From assembly GCA_963703325.1 (NCBI GenBank), contig OY969805.1:2852001-2916000 (forward strand): a DNA stretch of 64,000 bases. The letters run 5' to 3'. The position numbers and the translations under genes are program-made. This DNA comes from Aquilonibacter sp963703325 (GTDB taxonomy: Bacteria > Vulcanimicrobiota > Vulcanimicrobiia > Vulcanimicrobiales > Vulcanimicrobiaceae). Shown here piece after piece: positions 8,210-16,713 of the stretch. Position 1 is the stretch's first letter. Each line of letters opens with the position of its first letter. The notes below the pieces were generated by a model. The model did no database searches. It saw only the letters and a list, made by a program, of their open reading frames with translations, and was not told the origin of the DNA.

Positions 8210-8284
8210 CGTTGAACAACCCCCCTTTCGGCGCGACCCCTGTTGGGGTGCACGCAAAGATTAGGCCTCGTCGCGAGGCCCAGC
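8210..8284 (-). promoter_or_regulatory. Structured rpsU 5' leader
   Basis: Between the predicted transcription start (about 8284) and the rpsU ATG are two perfect hairpins in minus-strand sense: GGCCTCG/CGAGGCC around a 3-base loop (8264-8280) and ACCCC/GGGGT around a 4-base loop (8236-8249). The C-rich arm of the second could instead pair with the G6 ribosome-binding tract at 8220-8225. This suggests translational feedback control by a ribosomal protein. Structure is seen; the regulation is inferred. Confidence 0.45.
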
Positions 8285-8290
8285 CGGGGT

Positions 8291-8319
8291 ACTGTAACAC
8301 AGGCCACGGAGGCCGTCAA
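8291..8319 (-). promoter_or_regulatory. Sigma-70-type promoter of the rpsU operon
   Basis: Minus-strand TTGACG (8319-8314), a spacer of exactly 17 bases, and TACAGT (8296-8291) form a near-consensus housekeeping promoter. It points to rpsU about 80 bases downstream and lies between that gene and the end of the exported-protein operon. Confidence 0.7.
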
Positions 8320-8328
8320 ATAGGTTGG

Positions 8329-9057
8329 TTAATGAGGGCAACCGAGGCGTTGCAGCTCCTCTGCGCCGACGGTTCTTACCGCCGGGATACCTCCTTGGCC
8401 TGGTGGCGCGCTGGCTCCAGTCGCGATGAGCTGCCCAACGTGAAAGACATGCGGAGGTGCCCCATGTATGTGCAGGATCAAGGGCGTGTCCCATTCGCCA
8501 CCGCAGGCCCCAACCGTGACGTGCACGACGGTTAGGTCTCCGAGTGTCGTAATCGCAGTAACACGTAAGACATTTTCGGGCACGATCGCGAACGCCGTCG
8601 TCATAAAGGTCTCATCTGAAACAGCCGGCGTCGAAGCCGCCGACCAATTGCACAAGCGATCGTGTCGCATCTCTGCATTCGTCAGGCGCCGCAGCTTTGT
8701 GCTGTCGCCTTTGCGATACGGAGGGAACGACATAAGCGGTTCGGACGGACGCACCGGCGCTAAGTCATCAATATCGACCGCTATCCAGATTGGACTCGCC
8801 TCGCCTCTTTGTGCAACGCACGTCGAGCCTTGCACGAAGAGTTCTTCAATGTGATCGCGTGGTGGCGAGGCCCGCAGAACGAGATAGATCGACTCCGGCG
8901 CATTTTCGAAATAGCTAGCCGTAAGCGTGAAGGCAGCAGGACTAGCTAACGCCTTGCATTTGATGACGGCAACAAACACAAAGAAGCCGAGCACTAAGCC
9001 ACGTCGGCGTATCGGCAGCGTGTTCAGGGGTACGTTTGCGCGCGCGAGAGGGTGCAC
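8329..9057 (-). CDS. Exported protein, C-terminal half paralogous to the next upstream gene
   Basis: The 242-residue protein has a basic-plus-hydrophobic N-terminus (RRRGLVLGFFVFVAVIKC), probably a signal peptide. No known domain is recognised. Its last ~95 residues resemble the whole mature part of the neighbouring 9024-9449 product: both share FxIVxENVxR, FHxGQLIAxGA, and a final PAVRxVxAEELxxxGC. The GTG at 9057 overlaps the neighbour by 34 bases; GTG 8994 is an alternative start. This is the last gene of the four-gene exported operon and stops before the rpsU promoter. Confidence 0.6.
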   Translation of the reverse strand: MHPLARANVPLNTLPIRRRGLVLGFFVFVAVIKCKALASPAAFTLTASYFENAPESIYLVLRASPPRDHIEELFVQGSTCVAQRGEASPIWIAVDIDDLAPVRPSEPLMSFPPYRKGDSTKLRRLTNAEMRHDRLCNWSAASTPAVSDETFMTTAFAIVPENVLRVTAITTLGDLTVVHVTVGACGGEWDTPLILHIHGAPPHVFHVGQLIATGASAPPGQGGIPAVRTVGAEELQRLGCPH

Positions 9058-9449
9058 CCGATGCTGCGCAGCTCTTCCGCGGTAACGGCCCTCACCGCCG
9101 GATGCAGCTGGTCATTGACCAAAAGAGCGCCGCTCGCGATTAGCTGGCCCGCGTGAAACGCGGCTTGCGCGGCACCGGAAACGTGGAGTTCCAAGTTCCC
9201 GGGTCCGGATGATGTCCGGCAACCGGTTCGCACGATCAACACTTGGTATCCGTTGCGATTTACTGGAGGCGCAACGATTCGATCCACGTTTTCGGCCACT
9301 ATTGGAAAGGGCGTTGTTGTAAAGGCTTCCCGAGAGACAGGAAGCGGGGACGGTTCACCGGCTACGCCTGGAAGGGACGAAACCATTGCGCTCGTCGCAA
9401 TCATCGCTACGGCGAGGCTCAATGGTCTCGCTAGTTTTGCGGAAAACAC
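9024..9449 (-). CDS. Small exported protein, paralogue of the downstream gene
   Basis: The 141-residue product starts at GTG 9449 with a typical signal peptide (MFSAKLARPLSLAVAMIATS, processed near VAGEPS). The mature region shares FPIVAENVDRIV, FHAGQLIASGA and PAVRAVTAEELRSIGC with the C-terminal half of the 8329-9057 product, which shows tandem duplication. Two cysteines (near RTGCRTS and SIGC) could form a disulfide. It starts 4 bases after the upstream gene's stop. Function unknown. Confidence 0.6.
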   Translation of the reverse strand: MFSAKLARPLSLAVAMIATSAMVSSLPGVAGEPSPLPVSREAFTTTPFPIVAENVDRIVAPPVNRNGYQVLIVRTGCRTSSGPGNLELHVSGAAQAAFHAGQLIASGALLVNDQLHPAVRAVTAEELRSIGCTLSRAQTYP

Positions 9450-9453
9450 TGTC

Positions 9454-10017
9454 TTACAGTTGATTCAGGCCCGCTTGCGTGACCAATGACTGGGCAATCG
9501 TCGACGGTATCGAGGGCGCCCGGGTCTGCACGTCAACCAAACCATAACCACCAAAGACTGAATCAATCTCTACCCACGAGCCGGAGGTGTTCGTAGCGAG
9601 AATTGCACCGCCGATGTTGCCGCTCCCCCAACATGCCTCGGCGAAGTTTCCGACGATAGCGATGCTAGAAACCGTACTCGCCGGTCGATTGATGAGCGCC
9701 GTGAGCTGCGAAACATCGGTGCTCGTGGGTGTCCGTGGCGTGGGTACCGGCGTGGGGGTGGGCACCGGCGTGGGCGTCGGCGTGGGTACCGGCGTAGGCG
9801 TTGGCGTAGGTAATGGCGTCGGCGTTGGGGTCGGAACCGGCGTTGGCGTAGGGGTGCGAATCGGTGTTGGGCTCGGACCACCAGGGCATCCGGCAATGGA
9901 CGTCTTCGTCGTTGCATTAAGACAGGTGACCGCCAGTCCGGGGCGTCCTAATAGAAGGACAGCAAGAGCAGCCACGATTGCGGTTGCGGTCCACAGCGCA
10001 AGAGCGCGTCTAATCAT
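9454..10017 (-). CDS. Exported protein with a Thr-Pro repeat linker
   Basis: The 187-residue product has a signal peptide or anchor (about residues 8-30), a short Cys-containing segment, a Thr-Pro linker of repeated TPTPTPVP units (about 50-98), then a globular end with DVSQLTALINRPAST and GSWVEIDSVFGG. Such linkers are typical of surface or secreted proteins. It lies 21 bases after the lipoprotein gene 10039-11400 and so shares its operon. I recognise no catalytic domain. Confidence 0.6.
   Translation of the reverse strand: MIRRALALWTATAIVAALAVLLLGRPGLAVTCLNATTKTSIAGCPGGPSPTPIRTPTPTPVPTPTPTPLPTPTPTPVPTPTPTPVPTPTPVPTPRTPTSTDVSQLTALINRPASTVSSIAIVGNFAEACWGSGNIGGAILATNTSGSWVEIDSVFGGYGLVDVQTRAPSIPSTIAQSLVTQAGLNQL
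9739..9860. repeat. Degenerate short tandem repeat coding for Thr-Pro units
   Basis: A 6/24-base periodicity built from GGCGTGGGTACC- and GGCGTAGGC-like units encodes the Thr-Pro linker of the exported protein. The repeat is coding and may be prone to slippage-driven length change. Confidence 0.6.
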
Positions 10018-10038
10018 CTTCTGCCGTCCTTCCCAAGC

Positions 10039-11400
10039 TTAATTATGGTGGAAGAAAATGGGAGTTCCCGCCGGCAGCCCGTCATCGGAGTTCGCGGCTG
10101 ACGTGCCTTCGTTCTCAACGGTATCCTCCCAGGTGAACGTTCCGCTGCTGCTCGCGTTGGACAACATCAAGTCGTTGCCCAGATATATGCCCGCATGCGT
10201 GCCGCCATCGGCATCGGTAAGAATCACGATGTCGCCCTGTACTGCGTCGCTCTCCGAGACCTGGGTATAGCCGCTGTTCGGCAAGGCGGCTTGGAGTCCT
10301 GAAACGGACTCGGTGCCGTTACCGACCTGCGACAGACTCGCGTTGGCGAGAACCTGCTGGATCGCGGCGACGCATTCGAGGAATTTTGGCGCCGCTACAC
10401 CGTTCACTTTAAGCCCACGTGTTTTCATGCCATAGGCAGCCAGCGCCGCATTATAGATCATTTGCGCGTACGTCAGACTACCTGTACCAGAACACTTCGC
10501 TGATTTCGGGCCCTTTGCGATGGCCGTGTGCGATGTGATCGGTCGCGTGTCGGTGCAGCCGATAGGGACTGGCGAGGGACTGCACTCGAGGCACGGCGGC
10601 AATGTCTCAGGCGGCGCTGACGCTGAAACCGTCGCGATGGTGCTCAGAGTCGGCGAAGGCGCCGGGGTACCACCACTGCCGCTCGATCCGCTTGAGCCAC
10701 CCGATCCACCGCTGCTTCCACCGCTGCTACCGCCGGTGCAATCGCGTCCTTTGGGCGCGCGTCCTTTGTCAACGAGGACACAGGAATCGGGGCGGCTCGC
10801 ATATGCGACGAACGTGCCCGGCGTCTGCCACGGGTCGAGTTTATTGTGCCAGTCACGGAGCAGCATTTGGTTTGACGCCTGGGAGATCAGCACTTCAGAA
10901 CAATCGGGACAGAGCGAAAGCTTCAGCGCCGCATTCGGACCCGAAAACTGATTTGAAACGTGCTCAGCGACCAACCTTTGATACGTTGCAATTGACGCCT
11001 CGATGTGCGGCGCGTGAACGCTTGGTAACGCGGCAATATCGTACACTCTGGACTGTTCGCTGAGCATCGTCACCGACGCAATCGGAAAAGCATACACGCG
11101 TCCGAAGGCGCGCACCGCTAGAGCGTGAGTCGTTTGGACGAATTGCGCGTAGGCCGGGAAAGCGTATGAACGGTTTTTCGTAGCCAGGGTTACGTAGACC
11201 GGCGTTAGTCCGGCCGCTCGTGCGGCGGCTACGTTCTGCAGAAGATCTTGTTCACTCGCCCCGCCTGGGGCCACAATCGTCCCCGCAGCATACCCGGAGT
11301 AATCGTGCTGTAACGGAGTCGGCGTCCCGCCGCCCCCGCCGCCGCAGGCAATCAACAACGACACAAGGGCTAGGGATAACAAAAGTGACCGTGCGATCAT
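10039..11400 (-). CDS. Lipoprotein with C-terminal NlpC/P60- or CHAP-like domain
   Basis: From ATG 11400 the product has 453 residues. It has a lipoprotein signal ending LLIAC followed by six glycines, a central unknown domain, a Ser/Gly linker (SSGGSSGGSGGSSGSSGSGG) and a C-terminal domain. That domain reads KFLECVAAIQQ, then GDIVILTD, THAGIYLGNDLM and a final PIFFHH, the Cys ... His arrangement of NlpC/P60 or CHAP cysteine peptidases acting on peptidoglycan. Activity is inference. It heads a four-gene exported operon. A frame extension to 11439 only adds residues before the signal peptide. Confidence 0.65.
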   Translation of the reverse strand: MIARSLLLSLALVSLLIACGGGGGGTPTPLQHDYSGYAAGTIVAPGGASEQDLLQNVAAARAAGLTPVYVTLATKNRSYAFPAYAQFVQTTHALAVRAFGRVYAFPIASVTMLSEQSRVYDIAALPSVHAPHIEASIATYQRLVAEHVSNQFSGPNAALKLSLCPDCSEVLISQASNQMLLRDWHNKLDPWQTPGTFVAYASRPDSCVLVDKGRAPKGRDCTGGSSGGSSGGSGGSSGSSGSGGTPAPSPTLSTIATVSASAPPETLPPCLECSPSPVPIGCTDTRPITSHTAIAKGPKSAKCSGTGSLTYAQMIYNAALAAYGMKTRGLKVNGVAAPKFLECVAAIQQVLANASLSQVGNGTESVSGLQAALPNSGYTQVSESDAVQGDIVILTDADGGTHAGIYLGNDLMLSNASSSGTFTWEDTVENEGTSAANSDDGLPAGTPIFFHHN

Positions 11401-11438
11401 GTCCAACCCCGCTGGTGCGTGCCGCGCAACGTGGGTCA

Positions 11439-11467
11439 AACATACCAGAGCTTTTAAGGCGCGTCTA
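11439..11467 (-). promoter_or_regulatory. Candidate promoter of the exported-protein operon
   Basis: Minus-strand TAGACG (11467-11462), 17-base spacer and TATGTT (11444-11439) match four of six consensus positions in each box. The site lies about 40 bases before the lipoprotein ATG at 11400. Confidence 0.35.
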
Positions 11468-11480
11468 TGGTACGTTTTTA

Positions 11481-13190
11481 CTATGGTCGCTCGCCGGGAA
11501 GCGCGTAAACGAGGAGTGCATCGCCGACTCGACTTCGTAGACGGTTGTTGCCGCCACTAGCTACGGCGACGAACTCGTGGCCGTCAAGGCTAAAGACGAT
11601 CGGCGGCGCGTTGACCCCGGCGCCGGTCTGGAATTGCCACAGCAGCGTGCCGTTCTTGGTGTCGACGGCATCGAAATTGCCGTTGGACTCACCAAAGAAC
11701 GTGACGCCGCCGCCGGTTGAAACCGAACCGCCGATGAAGGGCTGGCCGAAGCGATCTTGCCATACGAGATTGCCGGTGGCGACGTCGATGCCCGACACCA
11801 AACCGTACCGGCGCGAGCCTTCAATGCGTTCCGAATGCGACCCCAGCGAACCGGTTTCACCGGCGCCTTCATCGGCGTTGTCCCCCTTCTTTGCCGCGCC
11901 CGAGTAGAAGCGAACGGGATTGTGAATCGCCGTCACGATCGCAATGCCAAGCGTCGGGTTCATCGAGACCGGCGACCAATTCGATCCGCCGCCGGCGCCG
12001 GGAAGCATAGCGATCCCGCGAGGCGTCGGCTCTTGGAACATATTGAGTTGCGGAACGAAGTTGTCCGATCGCCGGATGAGTGCGCCGGTGTCGCGATCCA
12101 GCACGTAAAACCAGCCGGTCTTCCCGGCTTCGCCGACGGCGGCTCGCGGGTGACCGGCAGCGTCCTTGGTATCAAAAAGTACGGCCGGTGACGCCGCATC
12201 CCAGTCCCACAGGTCGTGTGGAACTTCCTGAAAGTACCAGCGCAGTTTTCCAGTCGTAGCATTGAGGGCAATAATCGAGTCGGTGTAGCGATTGTCGCCC
12301 GGCCGCCGCGCATCCGAATAGTCGGGCCAGGGGTTCCCCGTCGTAAAGTAAATCGTGTTGCGCGCGGGGTCCGCTGCCGGCGTCATCCATATGGCGCCGC
12401 CGCCACGTTTCCAGGCATCGGAAAACCGCGAATACGAACGGCGTTCCTTGGCGATGTTGCGATGCAACGGCGAGCCATCGGCCGCCGTCGCAACGAAATT
12501 CCCGGCCCAGTGCTGCGGATCGGTCGAGTACCAGCGCCACAGCTCGTGCCCGTCGGTAATCGAGTACGCCGCGATGAACCCCCGAATCGCGAACTCTCCG
12601 CCTGCCACCCCGACGATCACCGTATTCCCATACACCAGGGGCGCCATCGTGATGCTGTATCCGTCGGATTCGTTCGCGACCGCCGTGGACCAAACGACTC
12701 TGCCGGTGTGTTCGTCAAGTGCAACCAGTCGATCGTTGAGCTGACCGACGAAAATCAGGCCATCGCCGATTGCAACGCCGCGATTGACCGGGCCACAGCA
12801 CAGCCTCATCGTGTGTTCGATGTGCGGAGAATATTGCCACACCAGGCTGCCTCGGCGCGCATCGACCGCGAAGACGCGGTCGCCCGCCGCGGTCAAATAG
12901 ATCATCCCGTTACTGACGATCGGCGAGGTCTCAAACGGCTCGGCCACGCCGGTTTGAAAGACATAGACCGGCACGAGTTTCGAAACGTTACGCGCGTCGA
13001 TCTCGTCGAGGCTCGAGTAGCGCTGGTTGTCGTAATCGTGGCCGTAGGTCAGCCACTCGGAGCTGGTACGCGCCGCTTTGAGTTCCGGGAACGTCACTTC
13101 CGCGCTGGTCGTCGCAGCCGGCGGCGACTTCACCGCGCACGCAACCAAGCCGGCCAGAAGACATCCGGCAATAAATCGGTGATAGCGCAT
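11481..13190 (-). CDS. PQQ-dependent alcohol-dehydrogenase-type lipoprotein
   Basis: This is a 569-residue eight-bladed propeller quinoprotein. The lipobox LVAC puts lipidated Cys18 after the signal peptide. Quinoprotein features include vicinal cysteines C131-C132 (the PQQ-stacking disulfide), repeated propeller blades with W-docking GxLxW motifs, and the catalytic segment PHDLWDWD at 325-332 with Asp329 as base. A second aspartate sits two residues later (Asp331). It would oxidise an alcohol or sugar in the periplasm and pass electrons outward, but no cytochrome domain is attached. PQQ synthesis genes are not in the window. It follows a HIT gene by 3 bases. Confidence 0.85.
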   Translation of the reverse strand: MRYHRFIAGCLLAGLVACAVKSPPAATTSAEVTFPELKAARTSSEWLTYGHDYDNQRYSSLDEIDARNVSKLVPVYVFQTGVAEPFETSPIVSNGMIYLTAAGDRVFAVDARRGSLVWQYSPHIEHTMRLCCGPVNRGVAIGDGLIFVGQLNDRLVALDEHTGRVVWSTAVANESDGYSITMAPLVYGNTVIVGVAGGEFAIRGFIAAYSITDGHELWRWYSTDPQHWAGNFVATAADGSPLHRNIAKERRSYSRFSDAWKRGGGAIWMTPAADPARNTIYFTTGNPWPDYSDARRPGDNRYTDSIIALNATTGKLRWYFQEVPHDLWDWDAASPAVLFDTKDAAGHPRAAVGEAGKTGWFYVLDRDTGALIRRSDNFVPQLNMFQEPTPRGIAMLPGAGGGSNWSPVSMNPTLGIAIVTAIHNPVRFYSGAAKKGDNADEGAGETGSLGSHSERIEGSRRYGLVSGIDVATGNLVWQDRFGQPFIGGSVSTGGGVTFFGESNGNFDAVDTKNGTLLWQFQTGAGVNAPPIVFSLDGHEFVAVASGGNNRLRSRVGDALLVYALPGERP

Positions 13191-13193
13191 GTT

Positions 13194-13532
13194 TTATCCC
13201 GGCGGCCAGGTCATGTGCCGGCCGGCAAGCACGTGCACGTGTAAATGATCGACCGTCTGTCCACCCTCTTTGCCGGTGTTCATCACCAGCCGGTAGCCGT
13301 CGGGTCCGCGCTCCCGTCCAAGTTTCGTTGCAACCTCCATCAGATGCGCGAGGAGCGCACCGTCGGCCGCGTCGGAGAGGTCGCCGATGTTCGCGTGATG
13401 CCTCACCGGCATCACCAAGAGATGTGTCGGCGCCTGCGGATTGATGTCTTCGATTGCCAGGACCGTCTCGTCGCGATAGACGGGTTTCGAGGGAATCTCG
13501 CCCGCGGCGATTTTGCAGAACAGACAGTCCAT
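13194..13532 (-). CDS. HIT-family nucleotide hydrolase
   Basis: This is a 112-residue histidine-triad protein of the HinT type. It starts MDCLFCKIAAGEIPSKPVY and ends with the triad HLHVH (H96, H98, H100). Such proteins hydrolyse adenosine phosphoramidates or adenylates. ATG 13532 fits the family N-terminus exactly; earlier codons lie between genes. It lies 11 bases after the stalk-domain gene. Confidence 0.93.
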   Translation of the reverse strand: MDCLFCKIAAGEIPSKPVYRDETVLAIEDINPQAPTHLLVMPVRHHANIGDLSDAADGALLAHLMEVATKLGRERGPDGYRLVMNTGKEGGQTVDHLHVHVLAGRHMTWPPG

Positions 13533-13543
13533 CGGCCCCTTTC

Positions 13544-14953
13544 CTATCGGTGAATGACGAAGGTCCACGACTTGGTGGTGGTGTTGCCCGCCAGATCGGC
13601 AACGCGCACCGTTACGTGCACGATGCCGCTATGGTATGCGTAGGACGGCATGTATTGGATAAAGGTCGGCGTGCGCAGTGACTCGGACGTGACGTCACGT
13701 CCATCGACCCATAATACAATACTCGACGGGTTCACTGGAACTGCATCGGCAACGAAGGTCGCATACACCGCCGGTGAGCTGGTGTTCACTGACGCGTTCT
13801 CACTCGGCGCAAAGTCGGAAATGCCGGGCGGCGTACTCGACGCCGAGAGGGTTTGCGCCGCCTGCGCTTCGGGCGCACTGGCTGCACCCACGCGCAGACG
13901 GCCGATGATCGGCACGTCGCTGAAATTGGCGCCGTTGGGAATCCGATAGCGCGCGGTGTAGACACCGCGTGAACCCTCGCTCATCGCAAGATTGGTCACG
14001 TACGAACCGATGTCGAAGGTGGCCGAGCCGCCCGGCGTGCCTTGCATCGTGACCGTCAGGTCATCACCGGCGCGTAACGGACGATTGTTATCGAGGTTGA
14101 TCGCGGTAATCGCCGGTTCGCCGGGCTGAGGCGAGACGCTGGCGACCGGACGGCTCGCCAGGATCGTACGAATTTCGTTGCTCTCGACGTTGTAGCGGAC
14201 AGTCACGACGTCGCCGATGCGCAGATCCGAGACTCCGGCGCTTTGCCCGTTGAGCACGATCTGTGTGGTGCGGTCGGGAATGATCACGTGCCCGTCGGCC
14301 AGCACGAACTCGGATGCAGCCGTTGCGGCGATGTGTCCCACCCGCGATCCGAAGGCATCTTCCACGCGCTGCACGTGTCCGTCGCGATCCATGTAGATGC
14401 GCGCGAAATCACCCGGGCGCACGTCGGAAAGCTCGCCGGGCACGACCACGTTGGCCGCAACGTCGTGCATTTCGATGATCGCGTTGGTCCCGATCGGAAC
14501 CGTGTGAATCGTCGCGTTGTATTCCAGCGTGACGGTCGGTGGATCGGAGGCGAGATCGACCGCACTGACCGTGCCGAAGCGTTCGGCCGAGGTGTGGGTG
14601 AGAATCAGTCCGTTTGATGACGTGCCGACGAGCTGCGCGACGATCGTCACGGTGTGGGTTCGGCTGTCGAAGGTGGCCTGCGCACCGAGCACGTCGGTGA
14701 AAAAGCGCAGCGGAGCGTAAAGCACGTCTTTGACCTCGATCGCACCCTTGCCGCCGAGCGGAAGAATCACCAACCGCGCGCCGACCTGCGTTTCGATCTG
14801 CGAACCCGACTGAATGAACTGCAATCCCAACGCTTCGATCGTGCGGCGCACCGGCACGTAGAGCTCGCCGTGCACCATCATCGGCGGCGGCTGCAGCGGC
14901 AGCTTCACGCCGTTGATCACGATGGCGATCGCCGCGACCAGAACGTGGATCAT
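13544..14953 (-). CDS. Exported stalk-domain (copper amine oxidase N-like) protein
   Basis: The 469-residue protein has a short hydrophobic N-terminus and a copper-amine-oxidase-N-like stalk domain (about residues 12-110: INGVKLPLQPPPMM, LYVPVRRTIEALG, VLYAPLRFFTDVLGA). An OB-like middle follows, then Ig-like segments and a C-terminal extracellular-type domain (VRVADLAGNTTTKSWTF). Stalk domains usually mediate cell-wall or surface attachment rather than catalysis. Its ATG overlaps the stop of the upstream gene's partner (ATGA with the glycosyltransferase). A shorter stalk protein occurs at 57656-58129. Confidence 0.72.
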   Translation of the reverse strand: MIHVLVAAIAIVINGVKLPLQPPPMMVHGELYVPVRRTIEALGLQFIQSGSQIETQVGARLVILPLGGKGAIEVKDVLYAPLRFFTDVLGAQATFDSRTHTVTIVAQLVGTSSNGLILTHTSAERFGTVSAVDLASDPPTVTLEYNATIHTVPIGTNAIIEMHDVAANVVVPGELSDVRPGDFARIYMDRDGHVQRVEDAFGSRVGHIAATAASEFVLADGHVIIPDRTTQIVLNGQSAGVSDLRIGDVVTVRYNVESNEIRTILASRPVASVSPQPGEPAITAINLDNNRPLRAGDDLTVTMQGTPGGSATFDIGSYVTNLAMSEGSRGVYTARYRIPNGANFSDVPIIGRLRVGAASAPEAQAAQTLSASSTPPGISDFAPSENASVNTSSPAVYATFVADAVPVNPSSIVLWVDGRDVTSESLRTPTFIQYMPSYAYHSGIVHVTVRVADLAGNTTTKSWTFVIHR

Positions 14954-15966
14954 CCCGACTCCTCTACGATTTCGCGATACACCGCGGCCGTCTCACGCGC
15001 GGTACGATCCCAACTCAGCTTCGCGACGGCCTCGCGCCCACGTTCAACGAGTGCCGTACGCAATGCCTGGTCGTCGAGCAGCCGCTCGATCTGCGCGCGC
15101 GCCCCCTCGACATCACGCGGTTCGAAGAGCAGCGCCGCGGCAGCCACCGGATCGGGGATCGAGGTGGTCGTCGCGATAACCGGACAACCTTGCGCCATCG
15201 CCTCGACAAACGGCAGGCCGAAGCCCTCGAGTAAGGACGGATGCACGAGCGCGCACGCGCCCGCATAATATGAGGCCAGCCGATCGTCGTCGATCTCGCC
15301 GAGCGCCACCGCGCGCCGGCGTGCGGTCGAGCGTCGCTGCAGCTCGCCGCCGAAGTCGTCCGGGCCGGTCAGATAGAGATCGACCTCATAGCGGTCCGGC
15401 AGCCCCGACCACGCCTGCAACAAGGTCGGAAGGTCTTTGTGCGTGCGGTGGTTGCCCACGTTGATGAGGTACGGGCGCTCGGCCTGGTACGGCGGCGCAG
15501 GCGTGAAAAACCGCTCGCGCGGAGCGAGCGGCACCACCCGGATCTTCGCCGGATCGGCGTCGAGCAGCGTCACCAGATCGGCGATCGTGCGGGCATCGGA
15601 GGTGATAATCCGTGCCGCCTTGCGCGCGGCGCGGCGGACGACCGCGCGATAATACGGGGCAATCGTCGGTTTGAAGAACTCGAGAAAGCGCAAATGAATC
15701 ACGTCGTGAATCGTAAAGAGGAAGCGGCCGCCGGCGAAGAGCGGCACGTACTGCGACATGAAGTGCGCGACGTCGATGCGATCGCGACGCATGTGGAGCG
15801 GAAGCACGATCTGCTCGAGTGCGCCGAGGTTCTCGCCCTTTCGATACACGCGATAGTCAAACTCCGGAGCCACACGCGGCAAGCGCGCGGTGACTTCGTC
15901 GATATACGTGCGCATGCCGACCGAGATGTGGCGGCCGCAGCGAGCCTCGAGACCGATCCGCGCCAT
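14950..15966 (-). CDS. Glycosyltransferase family 4
   Basis: This is a GT-B fold enzyme of 338 residues. The N-terminal acceptor domain is followed by the nucleotide-sugar domain with YLINVGNHRTHKDLPTLLQA (about 175-195) and the retaining-GT signature EGFGLPFVEAMAQG. It probably transfers a hexose to an envelope polysaccharide or lipid. It starts directly at the stop of the GT2 gene and overlaps the stalk-protein start by 4 bases, so the two glycosyltransferases act in one unit. Confidence 0.87.
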   Translation of the reverse strand: MARIGLEARCGRHISVGMRTYIDEVTARLPRVAPEFDYRVYRKGENLGALEQIVLPLHMRRDRIDVAHFMSQYVPLFAGGRFLFTIHDVIHLRFLEFFKPTIAPYYRAVVRRAARKAARIITSDARTIADLVTLLDADPAKIRVVPLAPRERFFTPAPPYQAERPYLINVGNHRTHKDLPTLLQAWSGLPDRYEVDLYLTGPDDFGGELQRRSTARRRAVALGEIDDDRLASYYAGACALVHPSLLEGFGLPFVEAMAQGCPVIATTTSIPDPVAAAALLFEPRDVEGARAQIERLLDDQALRTALVERGREAVAKLSWDRTARETAAVYREIVEESG

Positions 15967-16713
15967 CTAGCTCTTTTTACGGTCGCGGCCGGCTTGCCGG
16001 AGTGACTTCCAGGCGACGACGGCGGGATAGAGCGCCGAGTACCACGCCACGTACCATCCGCGCGGTCCGTCACGCAGCGCACCGCGGCGCAGCATGCCGT
16101 TGGCAAAGCGCGGCAGGACGAGCGCGACGTCACCGGCCGTGCGTAGGACATTGGGCTTCTTCGCGAGGGCCTCGATCGCGGTGTAGCGCGCGAATTTCTC
16201 GCGATAGCTGCGCGCGTCGGGATACGAATAGTGCAACAGCTCGCCGCTCAACTCGCGCGTTTGACCGTCGCACGCGAGCCGTTCGTGCAGGGCGACGTTT
16301 TCGATACGCGCCGCGCTCGTGCGCACCAGACGCAGAAGCGGTTCGCCGCTCCACATCCGCATCGGTTTACCGTGAAAGTAGGTCGTGCGCCGCACGATGT
16401 AGCCGTCGGCGTCGCCGCTCGCGGCGACAATTGCCTCGCGCAGCCGATCGTCGAGTTCCTCGTCAGCGTCGAGCATCAGCGTCCACGGTGTCGTGATCTG
16501 CCCCAGCCCAAAGCGGCGCGCCTCGACGAAATTCGTCCATGGCCGTTCGATCACACGCGCGCCGGCGGCGCGCGCGTACGCCACCGTATTATCCGCCGAC
16601 GCTGCGTCGAGCACCAACATCGGCATGCCGTGCGGCAGGCTGGTGATCGCGCGGGGCAGATCGCGCTCCTCGTCGCGCGTCAGAATGAACGCGGTAACGT
16701 CGCTAGGATTCAA
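15967..16713 (-). CDS. Glycosyltransferase family 2 (WaaE/KdtX-like)
   Basis: The 248-residue enzyme starts VTAFILTRDEERDLPRAI and has the nucleotide-binding TLMLDADEELDD (DxD-type) segment. The C-terminal membrane-proximal helix with YREKFARYTAIEALAKK is typical of WaaE/KdtX-type beta-glucosyltransferases that decorate the LPS core. The start is taken as TTG 16713, which overlaps the pyrG stop by 11 bases. Frames further upstream run through pyrG in a different register and look non-coding. Acceptor unknown. Confidence 0.82.
   Translation of the reverse strand: MNPSDVTAFILTRDEERDLPRAITSLPHGMPMLVLDAASADNTVAYARAAGARVIERPWTNFVEARRFGLGQITTPWTLMLDADEELDDRLREAIVAASGDADGYIVRRTTYFHGKPMRMWSGEPLLRLVRTSAARIENVALHERLACDGQTRELSGELLHYSYPDARSYREKFARYTAIEALAKKPNVLRTAGDVALVLPRFANGMLRRGALRDGPRGWYVAWYSALYPAVVAWKSLRQAGRDRKKS

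Noticed and set aside
9739..9860. Repeat array considered as a CRISPR
   Set aside because: The units are short, imperfect and in frame, encoding a Thr-Pro linker; there are no unique spacers and no cas genes.
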